DNA from: Arthrobacter sp. C9C5
GTDB taxonomy: Bacteria; Actinomycetota; Actinomycetes; Actinomycetales; Micrococcaceae
Direction: 5' to 3'
Length of the DNA stretch: 64,000 bases
Assembly (NCBI RefSeq): GCF_013359735.1
Contig: NZ_JABFMX010000016.1
Location: 1-64,000, forward strand
Part shown: one piece after another, positions 8,050 to 15,405 of the stretch
Position numbering within the stretch: position 1 is the stretch's first letter
How the letters are laid out: each line of letters opens with the position of its first letter
Program-made: the position numbers and the translations under genes
Notes under the pieces: generated by a model
The model's database searches: none
What the model was told of the DNA's origin: nothing
Seen by the model: only the letters and a program-made list of their open reading frames with translations

Positions 8050-9525
8050 ATGACCATCACCTCAACCGAGAAGTCCGGTACCCCCGTAGTCGCGATTAAC
8101 GACATCGGTACCGCTGAGGACTTCCTCGCAGCAGTCGACGCCACCATCAAGTACTTCAACGACGGAGACCTCGTCGAAGGTACCGTCGTCAAGGTCGACC
8201 GCGACGAAGTCCTGCTCGACATCGGTTACAAGACCGAAGGTGTCATTCCCTCCCGCGAGCTTTCCATCAAGCACGACGTTGACCCCGGAGACGTCGTCTC
8301 CGTTGGCGATCAGGTCGAAGCCCTGGTGCTCACCAAGGAAGACAAAGAAGGCCGTCTGATCCTCTCCAAGAAGCGTGCTCAGTACGAGCGTGCCTGGGGC
8401 GACATCGAGAAGGTCAAGGAAGAAGACGGTGTCGTCACCGGTACCGTCATCGAGGTTGTCAAGGGTGGTCTTATCCTCGACATCGGCCTGCGCGGCTTCC
8501 TGCCCGCATCCCTGGTCGAGATGCGCCGTGTGCGCGACCTTGCTCCGTACATCGGTCAGCAGATCGAAGCCAAGATCATCGAGCTGGACAAGAACCGCAA
8601 CAACGTTGTGCTGTCCCGCCGTGCCTGGCTCGAGCAGACCCAGTCCGAGGTCCGCTCCACGTTCCTCAACAAGCTGGAAAAGGGCCAGGTTCGTCCCGGC
8701 GTCGTTTCCTCCATCGTCAACTTCGGTGCCTTCGTGGACCTGGGCGGCGTAGACGGCCTGGTTCACGTTTCCGAGCTGTCCTGGAAGCACATCGACCACC
8801 CGTCCGAGGTTGTCGAAGTTGGCCAGGAAGTCACCGTCGAGGTTCTTGAGGTCGACCTGGACCGCGAGCGCGTCTCCCTGTCGCTCAAGGCGACGCAGGA
8901 AGATCCGTGGCAGACCTTCGCCCGCACCCACGCCCTCGGCCAGGTTGTTCCGGGTAAGGTCACCAAGCTGGTTCCGTTCGGCGCGTTCGTTCGCGTTGAA
9001 GACGGCATTGAAGGCCTGGTCCACATCTCCGAGCTCGCCGTGCGCCACGTTGAGCTGGCCGAGCAGGTTGTCTCCGTTGGCGACGAACTCTTCGTCAAGG
9101 TCATCGACATCGACCTGGAACGCCGCCGCATCTCGCTGTCCCTCAAGCAGGCCAACGAGGGTGTCGACGCCGAGTCCACCGAATTCGATCCGGCTCTCTA
9201 CGGCATGGCCGCTGAGTACGACGAAGAGGGCAACTACAAGTACCCGGAGGGCTTCGATCCGGAGTCCAACGAGTGGCTTGAAGGCTACGAGACGCAGCGC
9301 GCCGCCTGGGAGCAGCAGTACGCTGACGCCCAGACCCGCTGGGAAGCCCACAAGAAGCAGGTTGCCCAGCACGCTGCCGACGACGCTGCCGCTGCAACGT
9401 CCGGCGAGAGCGACTCCGGCACCACCAGCTACTCCTCCGAGCCGGCCGCAGCCGAGACCGGTGCAGGCACGCTTGCATCGGACGAAGCCCTCGCCGCTCT
9501 GCGCGAGAAGCTGACCGGCAACTAA
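8050..9525 (+). CDS. rpsA: 30S ribosomal protein S1
   Basis: A 491-residue RNA-binding ribosomal protein that helps recruit mRNA to the 30S subunit. Four S1 (OB-fold) domains can be read, near residues 33-102, 118-187, 205-275 and 290-360. Recurrent signatures are EGTVVKVDRDEVLLDIGYKT, GLILDIGLRGFLPASL, VNFGAFVDLGGVDGLVHVSE and VPFGAFVRVEDGIEGLVHIS. Four domains, rather than six as in E. coli, is usual for actinobacteria. The C-terminal 110 residues are acidic and Ala/Ser-rich, without an S1 fold. Codon use is more biased than in the neighbours, as expected for a highly expressed gene. A long structured leader precedes it and a strong terminator follows. Confidence 0.98.
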   Translation: MTITSTEKSGTPVVAINDIGTAEDFLAAVDATIKYFNDGDLVEGTVVKVDRDEVLLDIGYKTEGVIPSRELSIKHDVDPGDVVSVGDQVEALVLTKEDKEGRLILSKKRAQYERAWGDIEKVKEEDGVVTGTVIEVVKGGLILDIGLRGFLPASLVEMRRVRDLAPYIGQQIEAKIIELDKNRNNVVLSRRAWLEQTQSEVRSTFLNKLEKGQVRPGVVSSIVNFGAFVDLGGVDGLVHVSELSWKHIDHPSEVVEVGQEVTVEVLEVDLDRERVSLSLKATQEDPWQTFARTHALGQVVPGKVTKLVPFGAFVRVEDGIEGLVHISELAVRHVELAEQVVSVGDELFVKVIDIDLERRRISLSLKQANEGVDAESTEFDPALYGMAAEYDEEGNYKYPEGFDPESNEWLEGYETQRAAWEQQYADAQTRWEAHKKQVAQHAADDAAAATSGESDSGTTSYSSEPAAAETGAGTLASDEALAALREKLTGN

Positions 9526-9556
9526 TTGCCACCGGCCCGGGTTGCCCCGGGCCAAG

Positions 9557-9600
9557 CAAAGCGGGTCCCTGCCACGTGCAGGGGCCCGCTTTGGGTTAAG
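9557..9600 (+). terminator. rpsA terminator
   Basis: CAAAGCGGG-U-CCCTGC (9557-9572) pairs with GCAGGG-G-CCCGCTTTG (9578-9593), a 16-bp stem counting one G-U pair, with a 5-nt loop, followed by GGTTAAG. A smaller hairpin, GGCCCGGG/CCCGGGCC (9534-9553), precedes it. Confidence 0.75.
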
Positions 9601-9631
9601 CGGCGGATTCCTGCTGGGGCTGCGTGGGCTT

Positions 9632-9719
9632 GGGGACATGCCCAGTCCTGGCCCCGGGGAGTGGACATAGTGCGTATATGTCCAGTGGCCCGGGCGGACG
9701 CCGGGCATGCTCCTTGCAC
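9632..9719 (+). repeat. palindromic repeat, family A copy 1 (88 bp)
   Basis: This unit begins GGGGACATGCCCAG and ends CGCCGGGCATGCTCCTTGCAC. The ends are near-inverted repeats of each other (GGGGACATGCCC against GGGCATGCTCC). The centre holds TGGACATA (9662-9669) paired with TATGTCCA (9677-9684). A second copy starts 114 bp downstream. The 351-bp gap from rpsA to the DUF1810 gene (9526-9876) contains only the rpsA terminator and these two units. Confidence 0.85.
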
Positions 9720-9745
9720 CAAGGGAGGCGCGAGCTGCCGGGCCC

Positions 9746-9833
9746 GGGGACATGCCCAGTCCCAGGCGCGGGGAGTGGGCATAGTGCGTATATGTCCAGT
9801 GGCCCGGGCGGACGCCGGGCATGCTCCTTGCAC
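9746..9833 (+). repeat. palindromic repeat, family A copy 2 (88 bp)
   Basis: Same length and orientation as copy 1. The two differ only in the CCTGGCCCC/CCCAGGCGC segment and in one base of the central palindrome (TGGGCATA here). It ends 43 nt from the stop codon of the DUF1810 gene. Confidence 0.85.
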
Positions 9834-9876
9834 TTGGCGAGGCGCGCTGGGAAGTTGGCGCGGGTGGCGCTTCTGT

Positions 9877-10314
9877 TCAGGACGAGGAGCCGAGGATCCG
9901 GTCCGTGGCCTGGTCCGGGACTCCGCCGAAATACTTGTCCAGAAGTTGCTGGAACACCGGTTCGTCGGGCCCGGCCCGGAGGAACAAGGTCGACGACGAG
10001 TGCAGTTTCCGTGCGTCGATGCCACCGAATATCTGCTCCGCGCTTCGGCCGTCGACGGCGAGGACCGCCCGGGCACAGTCCAGCAGTCGGGCGCCCAGGA
10101 CCGGGTGGTGCAGATAAGCACGTGCTTCGTCCAAGGATGAGATGGCATATTTCCGTGAGGTCGGGCTCTGTCCGAGCCCGGCGATTTGCGGAAAGATGAA
10201 CCACATCCAGTGGCCGTGCTTGGATCCGGCCCGGAGTTCCGACAACGCACCCTGATAGGTGCCTGCCGAGTCCTGCGCTTCCACGAAACGTGAGAGGTCG
10301 AAGGGGTCGTCCAC
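9877..10314 (-). CDS. DUF1810 domain protein
   Basis: A 145-residue protein of the DUF1810 (YbeQ-like, calpastatin-related) family; biochemical function unknown. Family features are DPFDLSRFVEAQ at the N-terminus, SKHGHWMWFIFPQIAGLG near residues 31-48 and a C-terminal FGGIDARKLHSSSTLF. I chose GTG at 10314 because TTAGGAGA sits just upstream with ideal spacing; the open frame extends 19 codons further without a ribosome site. The gene is bracketed by two tandem repeat pairs: family A beyond its stop and family B beyond its start. It is the only gene in the core stretch so enclosed, suggesting it may be an insertion. Its base composition does not stand out. Confidence 0.8.
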   Translation of the reverse strand: MDDPFDLSRFVEAQDSAGTYQGALSELRAGSKHGHWMWFIFPQIAGLGQSPTSRKYAISSLDEARAYLHHPVLGARLLDCARAVLAVDGRSAEQIFGGIDARKLHSSSTLFLRAGPDEPVFQQLLDKYFGGVPDQATDRILGSSS

Positions 10315-10433
10315 GTAGATTCTCCTAAGTTGCTGCTGCCACAGCCCGGTCGCTTCACTACCGCCAGCCAACTTCGCCGCCGTCGGCGCACGGCCTTCCC
10401 CTCATCCAACCACTGTTCCGGCGTCCTAGGGGA

Positions 10434-10514
10434 GGGCATATCCGTTCTTGGGCGCGAGCGGTGGGCATATTGGCATTGTGCTCATTGCCCGGTGTGGCCG
10501 CGGGGCATGTCCCC
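10434..10514 (+). repeat. repeat, family B copy 1 (81 bp)
   Basis: The unit runs from GGGCATATCC to GGGCATGTCCCC. Its core, GCGAGCGGTGGGCATATTGG followed by CATTGTGCTCATTGCCCGG, is identical to copy 2. Read on the opposite strand it begins GGGGACATGCCC, like family A. Confidence 0.85.
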
Positions 10515-10532
10515 ACGGCGGATGCGCAACTC

Positions 10533-10613
10533 GGGCATGTCCATTCCTGGGCGCGAGCGGTGGGCATATTGGCATTGTGCTCATTGCCCGGTGTGGGCGC
10601 TGGGCATGTCCCC
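10533..10613 (+). repeat. repeat, family B copy 2 (81 bp)
   Basis: The unit runs from GGGCATGTCC to GGGCATGTCCCC, 99 bp from copy 1 start to start and of identical length. Differences from copy 1 are confined to a few bases. It ends 6 nt beyond the stop of the GNAT gene (minus strand), so it lies in that gene's 3' untranslated region. Confidence 0.85.
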
Positions 10614-10618
10614 CGGGG

Positions 10619-11155
10619 CTAACCCAGCTTGAAACGCGCGCTGACCCTCCGGCCGTCGGCTGCGAGCTCGGCACCCGCGGAACGCAGCAAGGCCTGGGCC
10701 GCGACATTCCCAGGGGTCGTTTCCGCCTCCAGCAGGTCCGCCCCGGCTGCCGCGGCCTCGGCCTTGACCAGCCGCAGTGCCTCCCGGCCGATGCCGCGCC
10801 CGCGGAAGCTCCGGCCGAGCCAGAGCCCGGTCTCCAGGGCGCCGCCGTCCTGCGGGAACGTCCCGGACCGGGCCGCCGGAATCCGCAGGAGCCGGATGGA
10901 ACCGGCCAGCTCGCCGTCGGCCGTGATTGCCCAGGTTTTCTGCCGCGCCGGGCCGTCAAGCCCTGCCGCGGCGGCGTGGTGGTAGTCACGGAACCAGCTG
11001 ATCCGTTCGGTGTTCCAACCCTCGGCGGTCCCCAGCGGCGGGGTGACTTCGTCGGCGTCGGCGTCGTGCAGCGCGACCGCCAATAGCCGCTCCAGCACCG
11101 GGTCCGTCACATCGACCAGCGCCACCACGGGCACCGGTTCAGTTGATGGCAACAT
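10619..11155 (-). CDS. GNAT family N-acetyltransferase (RimJ/RimL-like)
   Basis: A 178-residue acetyl-CoA-dependent acetyltransferase. The acetyl-CoA-binding segment is ETGLWLGRSFRGRGIGREALRLV near residues 108-130 (R-G-x-G-I-G loop), preceded by the strand GELAGSIRLLRI. The overall pattern resembles RimJ/RimL-type GNATs, which acetylate N-termini or small amines; the substrate is unknown. The proposed start at 11155 lies inside the end of the yigZ gene (17-bp overlap), so the two are probably co-transcribed and coupled. A family B repeat begins 6 nt after the stop. Confidence 0.85.
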   Translation of the reverse strand: MLPSTEPVPVVALVDVTDPVLERLLAVALHDADADEVTPPLGTAEGWNTERISWFRDYHHAAAAGLDGPARQKTWAITADGELAGSIRLLRIPAARSGTFPQDGGALETGLWLGRSFRGRGIGREALRLVKAEAAAAGADLLEAETTPGNVAAQALLRSAGAELAADGRRVSARFKLG

Positions 11156-11840
11156 CGATCCACTCCGTTTCTTCGGGCAGCATTACGGCGCTTCCGGCTG
11201 AAAGGGCCGCGAGGCGATCAGCGGCCTGTGCCAGCCCAACGGGTTCGTCCGGCAGGGCCAGCCGAAGGACCGTCGTCTGCGCATCATAGCTGGTGCCGGC
11301 CATCACATACCCGGCCGAGCGCAACTCGTTTTCGAGCCGGCCGGCGGAGGCGTGCGGCACCGGCACGGCACAGATCCGCAGCCGCTGCCGCCGCACCAGC
11401 GGCGCGAGCTCCAGCGCGGCGGACACCGATTCGGAGTAGGCCCGGACCAGTCCGCCCGCGCCGAGCAGGATCCCGCCGAAATAGCGGACGACGACGGCGG
11501 TCACGTCGCTCAGGTCGGTCACGCCGGGCCCGGTTTCGCGCTTCAGCAGTGCCTCCAGCATCGGGATGCCGGCCGTGCCGGAGGGTTCGCCGTCGTCGTT
11601 GGAGCGCTGCACCGCGCGGTCCGGGCCGAGTATGAAGGCCGAGCAGTGGTGCCGGGCGTCGTGGAATTCCCGGCGCAGGCCAGTGACCAAGGCGCGGGCG
11701 CTTTCCTCGTCGGAGGTGCGCTGGAGCACGGTGATGAAGCGGGACCGTTTGATCTCCAGCTCGTGGCGCAAGCCGCTGCCGGCCGCCAGTGTGGTGTAAA
11801 CGGTGGCTCTGCTTTCCGGAGAAACCGCGTCGACTGGCAC
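11139..11840 (-). CDS. YigZ/IMPACT family protein
   Basis: A 233-residue protein of the UPF0029/IMPACT (YigZ) family, implicated in translation-related control; molecular function not settled. The family core is HHCSAFILG and then SNDDGEPSGTAGIPMLEAL near residues 79-97, followed by VVVRYFGGILLGAGGLVRAY near 114-133. The C-terminal domain carries a second ferredoxin-like fold (DUF1949-like). The start is GTG at 11840, with TAAACT 6 nt upstream and no ribosome site, so it appears leaderless. It diverges from coaE with only 22 bp between the start codons. Confidence 0.88.
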   Translation of the reverse strand: MPVDAVSPESRATVYTTLAAGSGLRHELEIKRSRFITVLQRTSDEESARALVTGLRREFHDARHHCSAFILGPDRAVQRSNDDGEPSGTAGIPMLEALLKRETGPGVTDLSDVTAVVVRYFGGILLGAGGLVRAYSESVSAALELAPLVRRQRLRICAVPVPHASAGRLENELRSAGYVMAGTSYDAQTTVLRLALPDEPVGLAQAADRLAALSAGSAVMLPEETEWIDVAIN

Positions 11841-11846
11841 TGCTTC

Positions 11847-11856
11847 AGTTTAGTCT
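11847..11856. promoter_or_regulatory. overlapping divergent -10 boxes of yigZ and coaE
   Basis: TAAACT (minus strand, 11852-11847) lies 6 nt from the yigZ GTG. TAGTCT (plus strand, 11851-11856) lies 6 nt from the coaE GTG at 11863. The two hexamers share two base pairs, so polymerase should not occupy both at once. Confidence 0.5.
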
Positions 11857-11862
11857 GGTGGA

Positions 11863-13104
11863 GTGCTGAAGATCGGTTTGACGGGCGGCATCGCCTCAGG
11901 GAAGTCAGTGGTCGCGTCGCGGCTGCGCGAGTTGGGCGCGGTGCTGGTCGACGCCGACGCGCTGGCCCGCGAAGTGGTCGAGCCGGGGACACCCGGGCTG
12001 GCGCGGGTAGTGGAAGCCTTCAGTTCCTCCATCCTGGCCCCCGACGGTGCCCTGGACCGTGCCCGCCTCGGCGCCCTCGTCTTCGGCAACCCCGAACGCC
12101 TGGCAGTGCTCAACGGCATCATCCACCCCCTCGTCAGGGAGCGCGCCACCGCCCTCGCCGCCGGCGCCCCGAAAGGCGCCGTCGTGGTCCAGGACATTCC
12201 GCTCCTGGTCGAGACCGGCCAGGGCGCCAACTTCCATCTCGTGGTGGTGGTGGACGCCCCGGAGGACATCCGGGTGCGGCGCATGGTCGAACACCGGAAG
12301 ATGACGGTCGAAGAAGCCCGCTCCCGAATGGCCGCCCAGGCCACGCGGAATGCCCGGCTGGCGGCGGCCGACGTCGTCCTGGACAACTCGGGCTCCAAGG
12401 AGGAACTGCGGGACGCAGTGGACCGGCTCTGGCAGCGCCGGCTGCTCCCGTTCGCGGAGAACCTGACCAAGCGCCGGATGGCGCCGCGCTCCGGCGGCCC
12501 GGTGCTCAGTCACGCCAATCCGGACTGGCCGGCCCAGGCCTCCCGGCTCGCTGCCCGCCTCCGCGCCGTCGCCCCGCAGGACATCTACGCCGTGGACCAC
12601 ATCGGTTCCACCGCTGTCCCGGGGCTCGACGCCAAGGACGTGCTGGACCTGCAGCTTACCGTCCGGGACCTGGCGACGGCGGACCGCCTGGAGCCGCTGC
12701 TGGCCGCCGCGGGCTACCCGCGCTGGCCGGGCATCGGCCCGGACAATCCCAAGCCCGCCCACCCCGACCCAGCCGACTGGGACAAGCGCGTGCACGGCAG
12801 CGCGGACCCCGGCCGGGCCGTGAACCTGCACATCCGAGCCGCGGGGTCGCCGGGGTGGCGGTACGCGCTTTGTTTCCGCGACTGGCTGCGCGACGACGCC
12901 GGGGCGCGCGCCGACTACCTTGCGGAGAAGCGCCGCGCGGCACGCCGGCACGGCGTGGACAAATCCACCGCGGCCTACGCCGCGGACAAGGAGGAGTGGT
13001 TCACCGCCTACGCCGCCCCGCGGATGGAAGAATGGGCCCGGCGCACCGGCTGGCTGCCGCCGTCGTACGACGCCCCCGGACCGGCCGGTACCGCCCAAAG
13101 CTGA
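11863..13104 (+). CDS. coaE: dephospho-CoA kinase fused to a GrpB (UPF0157) domain
   Basis: Last step of coenzyme A synthesis: phosphorylates the 3'-hydroxyl of dephospho-CoA with ATP. The P-loop is GLTGGIASGKS at residues 5-15, followed by VDADALAREV near 29-38 and the lid motif RRMVEHRKM. Residues about 1-205 form the kinase. Residues about 225-400 form a GrpB/UPF0157 domain with the nucleotidyltransferase-like motif IGSTAVPGLDAKDVLDLQL. This fusion occurs in actinobacterial CoaE proteins; the role of the second domain is unclear. Total length is 413 residues. The start is GTG; it appears leaderless (-10 box 6 nt upstream). uvrB follows after 40 nt. Confidence 0.95.
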   Translation: MLKIGLTGGIASGKSVVASRLRELGAVLVDADALAREVVEPGTPGLARVVEAFSSSILAPDGALDRARLGALVFGNPERLAVLNGIIHPLVRERATALAAGAPKGAVVVQDIPLLVETGQGANFHLVVVVDAPEDIRVRRMVEHRKMTVEEARSRMAAQATRNARLAAADVVLDNSGSKEELRDAVDRLWQRRLLPFAENLTKRRMAPRSGGPVLSHANPDWPAQASRLAARLRAVAPQDIYAVDHIGSTAVPGLDAKDVLDLQLTVRDLATADRLEPLLAAAGYPRWPGIGPDNPKPAHPDPADWDKRVHGSADPGRAVNLHIRAAGSPGWRYALCFRDWLRDDAGARADYLAEKRRAARRHGVDKSTAAYAADKEEWFTAYAAPRMEEWARRTGWLPPSYDAPGPAGTAQS

Positions 13105-13132
13105 ATCAGGGCTTCCTGTCGGAGGGCGGCGG

Positions 13133-13138
13133 TAGATT
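13133..13138 (+). promoter_or_regulatory. putative -10 box (TAGATT) for uvrB
   Basis: TAGATT lies 6 nt before the ATG at 13145, consistent with a leaderless uvrB transcript independent of coaE. Confidence 0.45.
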
Positions 13139-13144
13139 AGTAAC

Positions 13145-15226
13145 ATGAGCCTTGCCCAGGAAATCAACCGTGTCGTGGCGCCCTTCGAGGTCATCAGCGA
13201 GTTCAAGCCCGCCGGCGACCAGCCCGCCGCGATCGCCGAACTGACCGAGCGCATCCAGAACGGCGAGAAGGATGTGGTGCTCCTCGGCGCCACCGGTACC
13301 GGTAAAAGCGCGACGACGGCGTGGCTGATCGAGCAGGTCCAGCGGCCAACCCTGGTGATGGTGCAGAACAAGACGCTCGCCGCCCAGCTGGCCAACGAAT
13401 TCCGCGAACTGCTGCCGAACAACGCGGTGGAGTACTTCGTCTCCTACTACGACTACTACCAGCCGGAAGCCTACGTCGCCCAGACGGACACCTTCATCGA
13501 GAAGGACTCCTCCGTCAACGAGGAAGTCGAACGGCTCCGGCACTCCGCCACGAATGCGCTGCTGACCCGGCGCGATGTGATTGTGGTCGCCACCGTTTCC
13601 TGCATCTACGGCCTCGGCACCCCGGAAGAATACATCGCAGGCATGGTGACCCTCCGCAAGGGCGCACAGATGAACCGCGACGACCTGCTCCGGAAATTTG
13701 TCTCCATGCAGTACACCCGCAACGACATGGACTTCCACCGCGGCACGTTCCGGGTCCGCGGCGACACCGTGGAAATCATCCCGATGTACGAGGAACTCGC
13801 GATCCGGATCGAGTTCTTCGGCGACGAGATTGAGAACATCTACACGCTGCACCCGCTGACCGGCGAGGTGATCCGGGACGAGACCGAAATGTACGTCTTC
13901 CCCGCCTCGCACTACGTCGCCGGCCCCGAACGGATGGCCCGGGCGATCAAGCGGATCGAGGATGAGCTCGCGGACCGCCTCAAGGTCCTGGAGAGCCAGA
14001 ACAAGCTGGTGGAAGCCCAGCGGCTGCGGATGCGCACCACCTATGACCTGGAAATGATGCAGCAGATGGGATTCTGCAACGGCATCGAGAATTATTCCTC
14101 GCACATCGACGGCCGCGCCCGCGGGACCGCGCCACACTGCCTCCTCGACTATTTCCCGGACGACTTCCTGCTGGTCATCGACGAATCCCACGTCACCGTG
14201 CCGCAGATCGGCGCCATGTACGAGGGCGACATGTCCCGCAAACGGAACCTCGTGGATCACGGATTCCGGTTGCCCTCCGCGATGGACAACCGCCCGCTCA
14301 AGTGGGACGAATTCCAGGACCGCGTGGGCCAGACCGTCTACCTGTCCGCAACTCCGGGCAAGTACGAGCTCGGCAAGGCGGACGGCTTCGTGCAGCAAAT
14401 CATCCGACCCACCGGCCTGATCGACCCCGAGGTCATCGTCAAGCCCACCAAGGGCCAGATCGATGACCTGCTGGGCGAAATCCGCACCCGCACCGCCAAG
14501 AACGAACGCGTCCTCGTCACCACGTTGACCAAGCGGATGGCCGAGGACCTCACCGACTACCTGCTGGGCCACGGCGTGAAGGTCGAGTACCTGCACTCCG
14601 ACGTCGACACGCTGCGCCGCGTGGAGCTGCTCCGTGAACTGCGGATGGGCGTCTTCGACGTCCTGGTCGGCATCAACCTGCTCCGGGAGGGCCTGGACCT
14701 GCCCGAAGTGTCGCTGGTGAGCATCCTAGACGCGGACAAGGAAGGCTTCCTGCGCTCGGCGACCTCGCTGATCCAGACCATCGGCCGTGCCGCCCGTAAC
14801 GTGTCGGGCCAGGTCCACATGTACGCGGACCGGATCACCGATTCGATGGCGCAGGCCATCGACGAAACCAACCGCCGCCGCGCCATCCAGGTGGCGTACA
14901 ACACGGAAAAGGGCATCGACCCGCAGCCGCTGCGCAAGAAGATCGCCGACATCACCGACCAGCTGGCCAAGGAGGACGCTGACACCCGCGAGCTGCTGGC
15001 CAGCGCGGGCAAGGCGCGCGGCAAGGGCAAGGGCGGCTCCAAGGTCCGCGCCGACGGCCTCGCGGCAGCCCCCGCCGAGGACCTGGTGGGCCTGATCGAA
15101 CAGCTGACCGAGCAGATGCACGCCGCCGCCGGCGAGCTGCAGTTCGAGCTCGCCGCCAGGCTCCGCGACGAGGTCGGGGAACTCAAGAAGGAGCTGCGCC
15201 AGATGCAGTCGGCCGGCCACGCCTAG
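13145..15226 (+). CDS. uvrB: excinuclease ABC subunit B
   Basis: Damage-verifying helicase-like subunit of nucleotide excision repair. It is loaded by UvrA and recruits UvrC for incision. Visible motifs are the P-loop [13 protein letters not shown] (near residues 46-58), the beta-hairpin region [17 protein letters not shown] (near 100), the DEAD-like DESH in LLVIDESHV, and GRAARN in motif VI. A C-terminal UVR domain ([20 protein letters not shown]) contacts UvrC. The length of 693 residues is normal. The gene is preceded by a TAGATT box 6 nt from the ATG. The promoter of the next transcript overlaps its stop codon. uvrA and uvrC lie elsewhere in this window. Confidence 0.98.
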   Translation: MSLAQEINRVVAPFEVISEFKPAGDQPAAIAELTERIQNGEKDVVLLGATGTGKSATTAWLIEQVQRPTLVMVQNKTLAAQLANEFRELLPNNAVEYFVSYYDYYQPEAYVAQTDTFIEKDSSVNEEVERLRHSATNALLTRRDVIVVATVSCIYGLGTPEEYIAGMVTLRKGAQMNRDDLLRKFVSMQYTRNDMDFHRGTFRVRGDTVEIIPMYEELAIRIEFFGDEIENIYTLHPLTGEVIRDETEMYVFPASHYVAGPERMARAIKRIEDELADRLKVLESQNKLVEAQRLRMRTTYDLEMMQQMGFCNGIENYSSHIDGRARGTAPHCLLDYFPDDFLLVIDESHVTVPQIGAMYEGDMSRKRNLVDHGFRLPSAMDNRPLKWDEFQDRVGQTVYLSATPGKYELGKADGFVQQIIRPTGLIDPEVIVKPTKGQIDDLLGEIRTRTAKNERVLVTTLTKRMAEDLTDYLLGHGVKVEYLHSDVDTLRRVELLRELRMGVFDVLVGINLLREGLDLPEVSLVSILDADKEGFLRSATSLIQTIGRAARNVSGQVHMYADRITDSMAQAIDETNRRRAIQVAYNTEKGIDPQPLRKKIADITDQLAKEDADTRELLASAGKARGKGKGGSKVRADGLAAAPAEDLVGLIEQLTEQMHAAAGELQFELAARLRDEVGELKKELRQMQSAGHA

Positions 15227-15228
15227 GG

Positions 15229-15234
15229 TAAAGT
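15229..15234 (+). promoter_or_regulatory. putative -10 box (TAAAGT) for the riboswitch-terC transcript
   Basis: TAAAGT overlaps the region just after the uvrB stop. Initiation about 7 nt downstream (near 15241) would place the first transcribed base directly before the riboswitch P1 stem. Confidence 0.4.
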
Positions 15235-15243
15235 GGATCAAAC

Positions 15244-15372
15244 GTAGGGGAGTATCCCAAGCGCTACGATCGTCAACACGCACGGCACAGATGCCCTGCC
15301 GGGCGTAGCGGGCAGCGAATCGGCAACTGATGGCGACAGCCACGGTGCGGCAGCTTAGCCGGAGAGACTTAC
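15244..15372 (+). ncRNA. yybP-ykoY-type (manganese) riboswitch candidate
   Basis: The leader has the arrangement of the yybP-ykoY family. P1 pairs GUAGG (15244-15248) with CUUAC (15368-15372), and the hallmark GGGGAGUA follows at 15247-15254. A second arm pairs CGCUACG (15262-15268) perfectly with CGUAGCG (15304-15310). It encloses CGUCA (15271-15275), an inner stem GCA-c-GGCA against UGCC-c-UGC, and the opposing CCGG. These conserved internal-loop sequences match those of known members. Family members sense Mn2+ and commonly precede TerC/Alx or MntP-type exporters, as here. Confidence 0.75.
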
Positions 15373-15405
15373 ACCGCTTAGTCGTACCCTGCGAAAGGTA
15401 ACTTC

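Larger units (their letters stand above)
10315..10618. other. intergenic stretch holding family B repeats
   Basis: The 304 bases between the start of the DUF1810 gene and the stop of the GNAT gene contain the two 81-bp family B repeats and the upstream region of the DUF1810 gene. I see no coding capacity here. Confidence 0.6.

Noticed and set aside
9632..10613. Repeat pairs as a CRISPR array
   Set aside because: Units are 81-88 bp, only two per cluster, palindromic and not separated by uniform unique spacers. No cas genes are present.
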